Shown one piece after another: positions 45,001 through 56,314 of a stretch of DNA of 64,000 nucleotides; positions within the stretch are counted from its first letter, which is position 1, and every line of letters starts with the position of its first letter. The stretch is from Aristolochia californica (taxonomy: Eukaryota > Streptophyta > Magnoliopsida > Piperales > Aristolochiaceae). The translations under genes were made by a program, and so were the position numbers. The notes beneath the pieces were generated by a model. It was not told where the DNA came from. It did not search any database and worked only from the letters and a program-made list of their open reading frames with translations. The stretch spans positions 15,547,227 to 15,611,226 of the forward strand of contig JARWKL010000012.1 in the NCBI GenBank assembly GCA_029961685.1, in the 5' to 3' direction.

Positions 45001-46111
45001 TGCAAGGAAAAATGATAACTCTAGACCAATTGGGAGATGTGTTTACCGAGCTTTTTGGGAAGACGTGAACATGTGTCCATCTGTGACAAGTTGGGATTGT
45101 TTGATATCTACTCTCCAGTTTGAAGGGGATTGAGGGGCATTTTTATCTTTTTATAAAATTTCACTTAAAGCCCTGATTAAAAGAAGGGGGCGTGCTTTTT
45201 TCAGCACACACTCTAAGGCTGCTGTCCTGTGCTTCTCCAAAACTCTTCTCCTTCCTTTTTTCTTTTATTTTCTCCCCAATTCTCATATTTTTCACATTCT
45301 ATGGATGATAAAGGAAAAAGAAATTTGCCCAGCACTATATATGAGACTCTAATTTCCAGCTCATGCAGCAACTTTTCTTTTCTTTTTTGATTTTTCTTTC
45401 TGATGGAAATTTGATTCACGAATTTACATGGTTCCCCCTATCTAATGTTAATCACTAGACATTTGCTTCCCTCTCAATCTTCATGAGTATTTGATGTACA
45501 ATGACCCAACAATTTTTTTTCTTCCATTTCCTGTGATTTGGAAAGTTAGTTCATGAGATTTTCATATTTTGATTTTGACCCATATTCAAGAACAGGGTGG
45601 AAAAGAAGAATTTGTTTGACCCTGAACTTAAATAATAACAGTTATTAGGCGGGGAACTTTCAATCCTCCCAAGTGTTTTCCCCCATTTTGACCATAAAAT
45701 ACTAGTAGTTGGAAGAAAGTTCTCAAAACTGTGTTTTCTGTTTTTCAGTTATTATGGGCAAGTTGATTTGACCGTAAGTCTACAGTTTTTTTTAATTGAC
45801 AGATCCTTGGTAGAAATTCTGTCCAGATAAATCTTTTCTTGATAGTTTCAGTTATGTGCTCAAGTGCAGAGGTTGGAGCAAGATCAGAATTTTCAATTGC
45901 TGCAGAGCTGAAAAGAGCAGCATATTGTTTATTGTAATCTTCATCACTTACGTTTGATTGAAATGAAATGCCTTCTTGTCATGTAGGTAAGAAGGGACAG
46001 CATGAAGTGCTGGTTCAGGGAGGTGTGATAGAGGACCTAGCGAGATACCTTATTGAGCAGTATGGCATTCCCAAGAGACATATTGAAGTGTTAGACAAAA
46101 CAAAGAAATGA
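36039..46111 (+). CDS. EIF2D: Eukaryotic translation initiation factor 2D (eIF2D, ligatin-type), 8 coding exons
   Basis: Coding exons: 36039-36173, 36781-36892, 37109-37299, 37431-37534, 37642-38073, 38316-38424, 38513-39161 and 45987-46111. They join in frame to 618 residues with GT-AG introns throughout and no stop. Start 'MFKKAIEAKSFSRLSGADRK' is the family N-terminus (MCT1-like, about 1-82). The PUA domain follows (about 83-180, 'VYSLWNVPDLLPAFVLKTGE', 'AALKAGLRGKAL'-like 'EALKAGLRGKAL'). An acidic linker leads to a SWIB/MDM2-type winged helix (about 440-500, 'YYTASEASNIVFKYVEKENL') and a C-terminal SUI1 domain (about 525-618, 'VLVQGGVIEDLARYLIEQYG'). The protein binds the 40S subunit, delivers initiator tRNA without GTP and helps recycle post-termination complexes in the cytoplasm. 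The last intron is 6.8 kb because Copia-3 sits in it; the split SUI1 exons still join in frame. By length and motifs it is complete. Confidence 0.93.
39794..40094 (+). repeat. 5' LTR of Copia-3
   Basis: Shares 'cccctgattaaaa'-type sequence, 'ctccaaaac', 'tctccttcc' and 'ttttctcccca' with 45125-45294. Confidence 0.8.
40620..42060 (+). pseudogene. Copia-3 gag with a 515-bp internal tandem duplication
   Basis: 'IWLNRSNYMNWSRSIYMYLR' (about 40695) starts the gag core, with 'MTWLVNRMESRFSDQILNCS' downstream. The segment from GTAAGAAGGAGAATCAAATT (41076) through 'NGLGSEYDAIRTKLLANEDA' and a glycine/arginine-rich part to 'ttgttgggactcattct' is repeated from 41591 at a period of 515 bp. Each copy contains stops. 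A 13-bp G run is at 41378-41390 in the first copy and a shorter, interrupted G-rich tract is in the second. Gag would form the particle; this copy cannot. Confidence 0.8.
41076..42090 (+). repeat. 515-bp tandem duplication within Copia-3
   Basis: Units start at 41076 and 41591. Diagnostic phrases 'tctaaatggtttgg', 'tgttggccaatgagga' and 'aatgttgggagaaatttgg' occur in both. Confidence 0.88.
42070..43290 (+). pseudogene. Copia-3 protease and integrase
   Basis: The protease motif 'SWIIDSGASTHMSG' is at about 42160-42201 with an intact DSG. The pre-integrase zinc region is 'LWHLCLGHPSPIKLHQ' at about 42500. Integrase spans about 42660-43280 across frames: 'FVSFIDDFCGVTWLNLL' (about 42720), 'YRIDNELEYLNHKFLVFCAS' (about 42855) and 'NGVVEHKKKHRLEVTW' (about 42958). 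Stops interrupt each stretch. Confidence 0.78.
43690..45070 (+). pseudogene. Copia-3 reverse transcriptase and RNase H
   Basis: RT: 'PEWKQSMDDELSAL' (about 43704), 'FDVKNTFLYGDLHEKVYMEQ' (about 43988), 'YGLKQCPRVWFEKL' (about 44107), then a changed catalytic box, YVDN (about 44247-44258), where the second Asp is Asn. RNase H is fragmentary: 'VDANYARCKMDRRFTSSYCC' (about 44673), 'SWTSKKQTIVARSS' (about 44756) and 'VDCHFVRDAV' (about 44970). Stops and a gap between RT and RNase H are present. Confidence 0.78.
45127..45294 (+). repeat. 3' LTR of Copia-3, internally deleted
   Basis: Begins TTGAGGGGCATTTTTA straight after the purine tract, so its first approximately 15 bp and a central block of about 130 bp are missing relative to the 5' LTR. 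Confidence 0.75.
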
Positions 46112-46560
46112 AAGTAAAACATGATGAAACCGATGGCACGTTTTGTTTGTTTCCCACACCCCCCCATCATCGACAGCCTCTGTTGCGTTGGGTGGCTGAA
46201 GTGGGGATAAACTGGCCATGGAAGGTGTTTCCACTATTCATAAATCAAAAGCTCTTAGCATCTGCAGTTTTGCTATTTTCTCTAGGTTTCTTTTACTTGC
46301 ATACATAATACTGTCTTCTATGGGTTTTATACACTGTGAGATGTTGTACCCTTCAAGCGCTTACATACATAAATACTGTCTTCTACAGGCTTTATATAGT
46401 GTGAGATGAGCGAAACTATGAGCATACTCCTTGTTATGGGCTAAGCAGGAGAATCCTCTTAAAAGATTAATCCCTCTGAATGATATATAAATGCATAATG
46501 TTGCTTACCCACCTCCCTATTTTATTTTAAAAGTAAAATCATTTTTATAATAGAGAGATT
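46112..46560 (+). other. 3' untranslated region of eIF2D, with a 64-bp repeat
   Basis: Follows the TGA at 46109-46111. 'catacataatactgtcttct' (46300) recurs with changes at 46364, a period of 64 bp, each copy ending 'gtgtgagatg'. 'gatatataaatgcataatg' (about 46482) is a plausible poly(A) region. The 3' end is not determined. Confidence 0.45.
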
Positions 46561-46860
46561 TTAGTGAAGACTACCATCATAATGTTTTAAGGCATGCTAA
46601 CCGTATTTTCTTAGTTATTTATTACATTTAAAACTATGAGGTGGTGTTTTATTATTTGATTGTCGATTTTGGTATTTTGGGTCTGCATTAATGTAGATGA
46701 CGCTTATTTAAGTAATAAAATTTTTACGGTAGACTTTATTTCACCGAGAGAATGTCAATTATTCTGGCTTTTAACAAAATGATGGTGTGAAATTCTACCA
46801 TTTATTATGAGATCTTAGTTTTCATCTTTTATTTGAGTTGATAATTATAATTTAAGTAGT
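46561..46860. other. AT-rich intergenic sequence
   Basis: I see no gene or repeat. Confidence 0.4.
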
Positions 46861-46899
46861 TTAGATGCATTTCCTTTATGAGAAACATAATGAAAGGTT

Positions 46900-48070
46900 G
46901 TAGGAAGAATTGATAAAAACATTACAAGACTTGGTGCTAAAATGAAATGTCAAGTCTCTTGAAGGCACATACAAAGAAGCTTGAAGTTTTGAAGATAAAG
47001 ACTGAGATACATAGAAAAACACTCATTTTGTATGAAGATATATGACGAAAATTTCAATTCTAAGGTATATATGAGTATTAAGACATGTAATTTCTCTAAA
47101 ACCATGTTTTATCAATATATACAAATGTTTTGAAAATCCTCAGGAAGACTTAAAAATATATTTAGAAATCAATTTTGCACATTGGTAGTAGCCATGATTG
47201 ATCTATCGTAAAGGTTTGATCGATCATCTAAAATACAACTTAGCAGATTTTATAAAGCATGATCGGTCATCTTGCATAGGCATGATCAATCTCATAAAGA
47301 ATATTGAAAAGATGAACTTATAATGCATAATCCATCATCCTGCATAGGCATGATCAATCAACTTAAAGGCATGCTCAATCATTTTTTGTAGCATAATTGA
47401 TCACACTAGACATTGTTTGACCAGTTCTATAAACCATGATTGATCAATGAGTTTTGTACAAGGTTAAAAACTTGTTGATTGATGTCTCTATAATTTTTTG
47501 GGCTCAATTTTTTTTTAAAATAGTCGTTATATTTGGTTGATCGATCATTACCTTTTTGTTGATTGATTAACACTTTTTATGGCTTTTTGGAAGTGGTAAA
47601 AAATAATTGTTTTGGCTAGGAATCTGATAAATAGGCTCCCAAACTTGTTGGAGAGTAATAACTAAGCATACCAAAGCTTTCAAAAAATATTTTCATACTT
47701 AAAAACTCTAATTTTACTTTTTTTTAAAGAAAAAAAAGTTGAATATACCCTAATACTTCAATTTCTCTAAACTCTCTTAGCATTCCTAGTTGAATCAAAG
47801 CTCCACTTACTCCATTCACATGTCTAAGGATTGATAACTTGGATCTCTTAAGGAGAATACTCTCTCTCTTGAAAGAAGGTGCAGGTTTCTCACTTTGTGT
47901 TTGAAAGAAGTTTCTAGAAACTTAAATCTAAAAGCCGAGTGCTCACTAAAGCTAGAATCCAGTTGTAAGAAGATCTCTTTGGGAGATCTTTGGCTTGTGT
48001 TATAGGGTATTACACTTGGCTTAAAGAAAACTGAAATCTTTTATATGTATTTTTCGTTAATAGAGCATAT
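46900..48070 (+). repeat. Diverged LTR copy, truncated at its 3' end
   Basis: Aligns loosely with 48071-49290 through 'ttctaaggtatatatgagtatt', 'agcattcctag', 'ctcactaaagctagaatccagttgt' and 'cttggcttaaagaaaactgaaat', and stops at 'taatagagcat', where the next LTR begins. It is rich in ATGATCGATCA-like words (47180-47580). The left edge is approximate. Confidence 0.5.
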
Positions 48071-49290
48071 TGTTGACCTAGATTACCCTCATCCATATTT
48101 TGATGATAAAAAAACTTAATCGTAATTGCAACTCAAACATTTAAGATGTATTACTTTCAAGAGACACAAGATCAAACTCTATACAAAGGAATCAACAAAT
48201 CTAATACAAGACCTCGAACTATATGACATGTCAAGTCATATTGAAAAAACACCCATGTATAAAGACTGCAGATTTGAATACTCAAGTTCCAGTCTTTAGA
48301 AATATCTCAAAAACTCTAGCCATTATAAGAGTATAACTACCAAATTACGTTTCTAAGGTACACATAAGTATTGGAGCTTTAAGGGATAAACATTTTCCAA
48401 AATTATATTTAAACGGTGCATATAACTAATTTAGACTTGTTAAACCCTTTAAGTCTTATTTTTCATCATGCTTAAAAATTAAAGTTACACTCTGGTATTA
48501 GGCATGATTAATCACCTTACTTGGGCATGATCAATTATATAGAATGTATAATGGCAGACCTATAAAGCATAATCGATTATACAAAATGCTATCAAATGAG
48601 CTTATAAAACCTTGTTTCATGATCGATCATATAAAACTTCGTTTTAAGTAAACTCATTTGGGAGCATTAAGTAAACATTTATTGAAAATTCAAAACACTC
48701 AAATATTCTATTCATTTGAAAATATCATAAAACCCATTTTGAGAGAAAAAAAGTTGTTTATTTGACAAAAGTCATATCTTTCTTTCAATCACTCAAACAT
48801 TCCTAGCATTCAAGCTCTAGTACATCATCACTTATGCTCAAAGGATTGGAGTCTTGAAAATATCTAGGAGAAGGTTGTAACCATATTGAAAGGGTGTACA
48901 TTTTTCTGTTTGTTTGTGCAGTTTTCAAAATTATTTGAGAGGTGTTCTAGATTCTGAAATTTATAAGGGAAAAGTTCACTAGAGCTATAATCTAGTTGTA
49001 TAATCTAGAGATTGTCTTGTGTAATTTGGTATTATACTAGGCTTAAAGAAAGATGAAATATCTTTTAAGGGTACAATTTTAGGTAATAGAGCTTATTAGT
49101 TAAATTTTCCTGTGCTGTGCAGTGACTACCAATAAGGGAATATCAAAAATGAAAAATATTTTGTCTCCTTTTTAGTGTGTACTTTTATTATTTACTTTGA
49201 TTTAATTATATATTTAAGCATCAATGCTATATCTTAGATATATCTTAGAATCTCAATGTAACCCCTCTTGAAAAGTCACATGGGCCAACA
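48071..49290 (+). repeat. 1.2-kb LTR of a Copia-type element
   Basis: Starts TGTTGACCTAGATTACCC and ends TGGGCCAACA. A degraded primer site (TTTTGTATTCGAGCAAG) follows at 49292-49308, then a gag remnant. It contains the same GATCGATCA-like words as its neighbour (48500-48630). Confidence 0.6.
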
Positions 49291-49356
49291 ATTTTGTATT
49301 CGAGCAAGCTAAAACCTTTGAAATATAAATCCTAATTGATTTCTTTGATAGATTTC

Positions 49357-49750
49357 AATGGTATCTCAAGATAAATTACTCCTTTCTAAAAGATATTCTG
49401 CTAATCATCCCCTATTTTTAATGGAATATATTATGACTATTAAAATGTAAGAATGAAATTCTTCCTTCAATATATAAATTGGGACATATGGCATGTCACT
49501 AAGAATATAATATTTGAACTATTGAAAATAATTGATGGTTACATGATCTGCAAAGAATATGGAGATTTGACTAGGGACGATAAGGAGCAACTTACAACAA
49601 ACTCTAAGGCAAGAAATCTTTCCAATGTACCTTATGTCCTAATAAGTTCAATTGAGTCTCAACATATAAAACCGCAAAGAAATTTGGAACAAGTTAGAGG
49701 TCCCATGAAGGAACTACTCGGGTCAAGGATTCTAAAATCAACTTACTAGT
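49357..49750 (+). pseudogene. Copia gag remnant (UBN2 type)
   Basis: ATG at 49359 opens 'MVSQDKLLLSKRY', with stops soon after. An open part at 49453-49749 has 'INWDIWHVTKN', 'DLTRDDKEQLTTNSKARNLS' and a tail like the 'THEGT..VKESR' region. These are typical of plant Copia gag N-terminal halves. The element breaks off near 49750, where the next LTR region begins. Confidence 0.65.
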
Positions 49751-49795
49751 TTTGGAGACATTCAAGTGGCATATCATGTAATTAAGAGAGCGAGT

Positions 49796-50055
49796 GACAT
49801 AAGTTATAATTAGTTATAAGTTAAGAGTTATTTTTTTATTTGCTTGTACTAGGGAATTCAATCCCCACCTATATAAGTAACATAGTTAGGGGGGAGGAGG
49901 CTCATTTGAACTCTTTTCTAAACCCTAATCTTCACTTCAACTCATGCCTATCACAAGTTCTCTTCCCTTCATCTTGTCTTCTCTTCTCCCTTTCTTCTTT
50001 GTCTCCATTCTTCTTCACAAATTTAGTTCCTATAGATAAACCCTACAATTTAACA
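49796..50055 (+). repeat. LTR of Copia-6 (left edge approximate)
   Basis: A TATA-type CCTATATAAG (49867-49876), 'aaccctaatcttcac' and a pyrimidine-rich leader end in CAATTTAACA at 50055, followed by TAATATGAGAG, a degenerate primer site. Its gag starts further right. Confidence 0.55.
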
Positions 50056-50842
50056 TAATATGAGAGATGAAATTCTAGGGTTTAAATAAAAGTTAATCAA
50101 GTCATGCAAGTGTAGAGAAAAGGAGTCTCAAAATCAACCTTCAAGTAAGACAAGGTTAGACCAACTTGAAGAAAGGAAGAGGCAGAAGTCAATTCAGCAT
50201 GGTCTCTCTTTAATCAGCTTTCACTCTATGTTTTACATTATGAGGTTTCAAATTTATGTATTTTAAAATTAGAAAGTCATTCATGGTCAAACCTAGTCAA
50301 TTCTAAAAAAAAATCGTTTTTCTTCAAGTTTAATGGTTGAAACTTGCATGTGCATAAGTTGATTGTGTACTTCATGCCTTGCCTTTTTTTATGCCAATTT
50401 TTTTCAATAATATTTCAAAAATTCCTCTAAAAGGTCTCCTTGAGTATAGTCTTGTTGAAAAAGTAATTGATCAATTAATCCATTGAAGCCCTAAGTTAGG
50501 GTTTGAGGAATTGTTTTTGCAAAAGAGTTCATAGTTCAATTGTGTTTAGGACATCTTTCATAACAGTTTTTATTTCATTTTTCCTTGGCTAATTAACAGT
50601 GATTGTTGGCCAATTAGAGTTCTGGTTTAAACTCTAAAAGAGAAGAAAAAAAAGGAAGTCATATTTGTATGTTTATAAGCTGTGTTTATCCTCTTGCTTG
50701 ATTGCTGAACTCAATGTGTTGTTAGTGTTGTTTTTGAATTCTATTGCATCAAGAATTTGTTCATTTGATTCAATCTTGTCCTCTTCATTTTAAACCTCAT
50801 TCAATAGTATAGTTTTTCTAGAATTTTTTTTTTTTGAGTCAT
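50056..50842 (+). other. Copia-6 untranslated leader
   Basis: Non-coding sequence between the primer site and gag. I see nothing else in it. Confidence 0.4.
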
Positions 50843-51358
50843 CATGTCTTAAGTGTCAAACTCTTCTTATTCCTCCTCTCCATATGCTAATTTTAGCAAA
50901 TGAGATCCCTTGAGAATTTCTACAATTCTACTAAAAGGAACACCTCTTCTTCCTCGTCTCCATATGCTAATTTCAGTGAAGAAGATCCCTTGAGAATTAC
51001 TAAAATTCAACTAAAAGGGTTGAATAATTATTTGTCTTAGTCCCAATATGTGAAACGATTCTTGATTACTAGAGACCTTGTTGAACATATAAGTTAGACA
51101 TCATTGCATATAGATGACCCCTCTTATCACAAGTGGTTGAGGGAAGACACTCTAGTTATCAATTGGCTGATAAATAGCATGGAGGAACATGTAACAAACA
51201 ATTCAGTGCACCCAGAGACAACCAAATCAATATGGGACACATGCTTTGAGTTATATTCTACTCCTCATAGTCTTAAGAGGATTTTTATGATATTTTTTAA
51301 GAGATGTGTAACACAAAAAATAAAGACGACCTTCATGAGTACTTTGCTACATTTAGAG

Positions 51359-51540
51359 TAGGGGTGGCTTTGAACCGAGCCGGCTTGCGAACGGCTCGAG
51401 TTCAGCTCGATACCGGCTCGGTTCGATTCGTTATCTCTTGAGCTCGAGATTCAAAATCGGCTCGTTTAAATTAACGAGCCGAGCTCGACCAAAGCCAGAG
51501 TCGGCGAGTCGGCTCGTTAATTTTACGAGCGGCGATTCGG
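51359..51540 (+). repeat. Left TIR and subterminal repeats of the hAT element
   Basis: TAGGGGTGGC, then repeated CGGCTCG and GAGCTCG words. Confidence 0.88.
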
Positions 51541-51854
51541 GAATCGGGGGGATTTGGAAAAATTTTGGGAGTCTGTCTTGGGACAGGAAGAGAGTCGCTT
51601 CGTGGGACTCTCTTCCATTCCGTCTCTGTGATTCCCATACTTCTCTGCCATTTCCCATGCTTCTCTGCCATTTCCATGTCGTTTCAGCATGATTTTCTAG
51701 CAAAAGTCGATGTCTATCGGTGGGGATTCATGGGAAATGGGGGATTTTGGTCTTCATATCCCTTGCTCTCCCTCTCCCTCTTCGATTCCTCACTCTCTGT
51801 CAAAGAATTCGATTTTTTCGTCTACGATTTCTTCCTCTGTGATTTCTTCCTCTT

Positions 51855-52745
51855 TTATCTTGTTCCTCTTCGATTTCTTCATCCGAAGTTTTTCCTCGCC
51901 GATGAGATGAAAGCGACTGTCTGACGGGATGTAAGATTTTTATTTAATGTTCTATTTTTTTTTTTTGTCGCCGACCTAACCCTACAAAATCTCTAACTCT
52001 CGCTTCATTTCAGCAGTGCTCCAATCTTGGAAAGGTTTTGGAGATATCCCCAAACGACGAACACTCTTTATTTCTGTAAGTGTTGATTTTTTTTTTTCAT
52101 TTTTATCTTCTGTATGATTTCTTCCTCTACGATTTGGGAGTTGATTCTAGCAAAACACGTTAGATTCTATTTCCCCATTATATTCTGGTCTAATACCACT
52201 GTCACTGTGGCCCATAGAATAAAATAGGTGGACGTATATGGAACAACCACAATAATTAAATTGTTGTTCACCAAAACAAAACTATTTTTTATGCATATGG
52301 AACTCAACCCAATTCTATTATGTTAGACTAGTAACAAGTCTAGTAAGTATGTATTCATCCTACATATCAGAATAGAACATTTTGGAATACAGTACAAATA
52401 TTTTTTTTAGACCCAATATTTCGTTGAATTGATACGTTAGATACAAACAGATGTAAATTATCTCTCTTTTTTGCAATCGATTTTTATCCTTCCTATTTTA
52501 TCTTCTTCCTCTTCAATTTCTTCATCCAAGTTCTTCCTCGCCGACGAGAAGAAAGCAACGGTCCGACGGGAGGCAAGATTTTTATTTAATGTTCTATTTT
52601 TTTTTGTCGCCGACCTAACCCTAAAAAATCTCTAACTCTCGTTTTGTTTCAGCAGTGCTCCTTCATTCTTGGAAAGGCTTTTGGAGATATCCCCGAACAG
52701 CGAACACTCTTTCTGTTTCTGTAAGAGTTGATTTTGTTTTTCATT
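51855..52745 (+). repeat. Duplicated leader segment of the hAT element
   Basis: Two copies about 640 bp apart (51855-52095 and 52495-52745) share 'atttttatttaatgttctat', 'gtcgccgacctaaccct', 'tttcagcagtgctcc' and 'gaacactcttt'. 'tttcagcagtg' looks like a splice acceptor and 'ctgtaagtgttg' a donor, so an untranslated exon may be doubled. Confidence 0.85.
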
Positions 52746-52932
52746 TTTATCATTAATTTCTTGGTATTGAGGTTGAATTTCATCAGAATATTAGAAAAGT
52801 AGTGAACCTAAGGTGCTTCTTGCTCCCTGCCTGAAGCACTGCTCTTTCAGCAAGGGTACCCTTACTGCCAATACATGTTCCATATCAAGCAATATAAGGG
52901 ATGAGATCAATTCCGAAGCACTTTTATTTGAG

Positions 52933-53188
52933 GGAGAGAGAGAGAGAGAGAGAGAGTTGGTGTGCTTATTTCCTTCTCTTAGAAGTTTTTAAATTTATAT
53001 ATATATAAAAAGGAAATGTATATTGGACTGGAAACTATTGGGTGCAGGGCTACTGGCTCAAAGAGACCCCACTGCATTGAAAGACAAGGGTCGTTCCCGA
53101 TTGTCATAACATCAAATACCTTCCTCTAAGAATGGAAAAGTTTGATAAAATAAGATTAGGCCTAATAATAGACTCCTTAAAAATAGGG

Positions 53189-53247
<59 letters not shown>
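52933..53247. repeat. Two (GA)n microsatellites
   Basis: 52933-52956 and 53190-53247, the second about 28 dinucleotides long. Both are inside the hAT element. Confidence 0.95.
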
Positions 53248-53253
<6 letters not shown>

Positions 53254-53673
53254 CACTGAAAAATAAATCATCCAGATATACCAGAATAATGACTACCTCA
53301 TATATTTTTTTAGAGATATAAGAATGTTAAAGGTTAGGGGTATTTGGGTAATTTTATAAGAATGTTAAAGGTCATGGGTATTTGGGTAATTTTATTTTAG
53401 GACATTGTGTTATGAAGTTATAGTTAATGTAGAAACCTCCCTAAGGAGGTACATACAAGTTCCTACTTCGGCACTTTTGAATCTTTTGATAATCTTGCTT
53501 TGTCTTTTCCTATCAATGTCATTAAAGTGTTCCCCCTAGAATTTTTAATCTTCGTAGGCATTGTTTTCCTTATTGCTGATAAGTATTTTAAATTATGTGT
53601 AGGGTCTTTGTTGTTTGGATTGTTTTCTTTTCTTTATGTTTTTAATTTGTAATTTTTTTTTTAGATGTAAGAA

Positions 53674-55526
53674 TGTCAACACCTCCACAATTGACATCAA
53701 TAATTAACACTAGTTCTAGTGGCCATAAATAGTGACTCTCTGTCATAGAAGTGGGCCCAATTGAAATTACCATAAATGAGGATGAAGGTGACTCTACCCA
53801 TACTTCAAAAAGACAGAAAAAGTATAATGTTGATCAGAGTCCATTTGGACTTTTATGGATTTTGGAGGCAAATATGATCAAGCTAAAATGAGAGTACTCA
53901 TTGCTCATTGGATTCTTATGAATGAGCATCCATTCATGATAGTAAAAGAGGAGGGATTTAATTTTTTAATGAAGATGGCAAATATGAATTATGAAAAAAT
54001 ATCCCGTAAGACCATTAAGAAGGAGTGTAGGTGTATGAGGTAGAGAAAAAAAAATTGAAAATTTTATTAAAAGAGATTAACAAGATTAGTCTTACCATGG
54101 ATCTTTGGAAGTTCCAAAATCACAAGATTGAATACATGGTTATTATTGGGCATTTTTTGACAGTAATTGGAAGCTACAAAAATGAGTCTTGAGTTTTGTG
54201 CATGTTCTTCTTCCTCGTCGTGGCGTTGTTATAGCAGATGCTATTTACAAGTGTTTGAAAGAGTGGGAGATCAAAAAAAAGTTTTTAGTATTTCAGTTCA
54301 TAATACTGCATATAATGATGTTTGTATGAGAGTTTTGAAAGAAGATATTTCAAGGAAAAAAATTGGTTTGTGGTGGAAAGTTATTTCATGTGCGTTGTTG
54401 TGCTCTCTGAACTTATTAGTCCAAGATGGGCTTGATCAGATTAATGATATCATTGAGAATGTGACTGAGAGTGTCAAATTCATAAATTTGTCTGAGGCTA
54501 AACTTCACACTTCTTTTGAAATTGTACAACAACTAAAACTTGGTGAAAAGAGACTGGTTATTGATTGTCCAATTCGTTGGAACTCCACTTTTGACATGTT
54601 GTCTTCTGCATTAAAATTCAAAGATGCATTCTCTAGATTTAAAGTTAGAGAACCAACTTATGATTGTTTTCCAAGTCTTGATAAATGGGAAAAAGTTGAC
54701 ATGGTGTGTGAGATTCTAGAAGTTTTTAATGTAGTTACTAATATAATTTCTAGGAGTGACTACCCTACTTCTAATTTTTACCTTAGTGAGGTATATAGGG
54801 TAAAAAAAATTCTGAATTTTCATTCTACAAATGAAAATATTTTCATTAGGACAATGGTTAGTAGAATGAAAGAGAAATTTGAGAAGTACTGGGGTGAATG
54901 CAATTTATTGATGGCTGTTGCTTCAATTTTGGATCCAAGGGTCAAATTAAGGTTGATCGAAATGTGTTTTCCAGATATATATTCTAAGGAGTAAGCTATG
55001 ATGAATATAAATTTAGTTTGACGCACCTTATAGGAGATCTATGATGAATATGTATCCTTATATAATGTGGATATTAGAAATGAAGAGATTGCTTCAAGTA
55101 CTAGCTCTATGGGTGTTTCCACAATTCGTAGGTCATATTCTTCATCAAGTTCAGGATGGTCAAAGTTAAGGAATTATGTGAAACAAGTGGAAGTAGTTAA
55201 TTCACCAAGGTCAGAAGTGGAAATTTATCTTGAAGAAGGTGTACATAGTTGTGAGGAACTTCACAATATGATTTTGATGTTTTAGATGGTGGAAAGTGAA
55301 TCATATGAAATTTTGGGTTTTATCAAAGATGGCAGCAGACATCCTTATAATTCCCATATCCATAGTAGCTTTAGAGTCTACATTTAGTGCTGGTGGTAGA
55401 GTAATAGACTCATATCGTTCTTCCTTGGCACCAAATACAGTTCAAGCTTTGATTTGTGGAAGTGATTGGGTTTGGGCTCTTCACGGTGTAAAAAAAAATA
55501 ATCATAAGGTGGATTTCTTTGATTAA
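53674..55526 (+). pseudogene. hAT transposase relic lacking the BED finger
   Basis: The N-terminal part (about 53674-54045: 'MSTPPQLTSIINTSSS', then 'KYDQAKMRVLIAHWILMNEH') lines up with 2096-2640, but the BED-finger segment present there is absent here. The RNase H-like core is in 54167-54994 with 'LVIDCPIRWNSTFDMLSSAL' and 'MAVASILDPRVKLRLIEMCF'. The C-terminal dimerisation region lies at 55296-55526: 'MAADILIIPISIVALESTFS', 'AGGRVIDSYRSSLAPNTVQA'. These are family hallmarks. Stops near 54042, 54994 and 55285 and frame changes make it non-functional as written. The role would be nuclear cut-and-paste transposition. Confidence 0.85.
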
Positions 55527-55927
55527 TTATTTATTATGATATTTTTAGTATATTTTGTATTTTTATTTATTAAAATTTTGTTTTATGATTACAACCTGAG
55601 AAGAAGAGTGTAGAGATAATGCTAGCAGCTACATGATTTTTCATGTTTTTCTCATCATGGTAGTTTTAATATTTTTAACAACATTAAGTAACTAGTAGTG
55701 GAAGAGTTCTTTTTATCTAACAATAACTAATTTTATTTTTTTGTTTTTGTCATAGGTGAAGATTTTGCTCATGCAGGGACTATATTATTTTATAGCATGA
55801 AGAGAAACAACTATAATTTGTAAATTTATAATGGATTTATAGTTTTTATTTGGGTGATTGTAAATTGATAATGATATTTCATTTAATTTTGTTGTGTTTG
55901 ATTATTGTATGGAGTTTATTCATAATG

Positions 55928-56250
55928 TTATGCAGTGTATGGAGTGTTTAGACTATTTTATGGAGTGTATGGAGTGTTTAGACTATTTTATGGAGTGTAT
56001 GGAGTGTATAAAAAATTTAATGGAGTGTTTATGGAATGTATAGATAATTTTATGGAGTGTTTATGCAAGTATTATGTATATAGATTATGCCCAATTTTAA
56101 GTAGAGGTCATGCTGAATTTTATACAGGTATTATATACATAGATTATGCCCAATTTTAAGTAGAGGTCATGCCAAATCTTATATATGTATTATATATATA
56201 GGTTATGCCCGATTTTATGTAGAGGTCATGCCCAATTTTATGTAAAATGT
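55928..56250 (+). repeat. Two minisatellites in the hAT 3' region
   Basis: 'tatggagtgtatggagtgtt' recurs every 30-35 bp at 55928-56060. A unit of about 76 bp containing 'atgcccaattttaagtagagg' occurs three times at 56084-56245. Confidence 0.85.
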
Positions 56251-56314
56251 ATGAATAATTTTATATACAATTTATTCGATATATATATTTTTAAAATTTT
56301 TAAATGTATGTTGA

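Larger units (their letters stand above)
39794..45294 (+). mobile_element. Copia-3: degraded Ty1/Copia element in the eIF2D intron
   Basis: The 5' LTR is 39794-40094 (TGTTAAAATATCAG…TTTATCA), with a primer site TGGTATCAGAG at 40095. The shortened 3' LTR ends at 45294 after the tract 'ccagtttgaagggga'. Flanks GATTC (39789-39793) and CATTC (45295-45299) fit a 5-bp target duplication with one change. Gag, protease, integrase, RT and RNase H can all be read in order, but with many stops and frameshifts. The divergence and the LTR deletions point to an old insertion that splicing tolerates. Confidence 0.87.
39162..45986 (+). other. Giant last intron of eIF2D
   Basis: The donor is CCAG|GTATGT and the acceptor TCATGTAG|GTAAG; it splits a Gly codon in 'ELPGKKGQHEV'. 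Most of its 6825 bp is Copia-3 (39794-45294), transcribed in the same direction. Flanking intron sequence (39162-39793, 45295-45986) is T-rich with no gene; an A-run is at 39548-39563. Confidence 0.9.
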
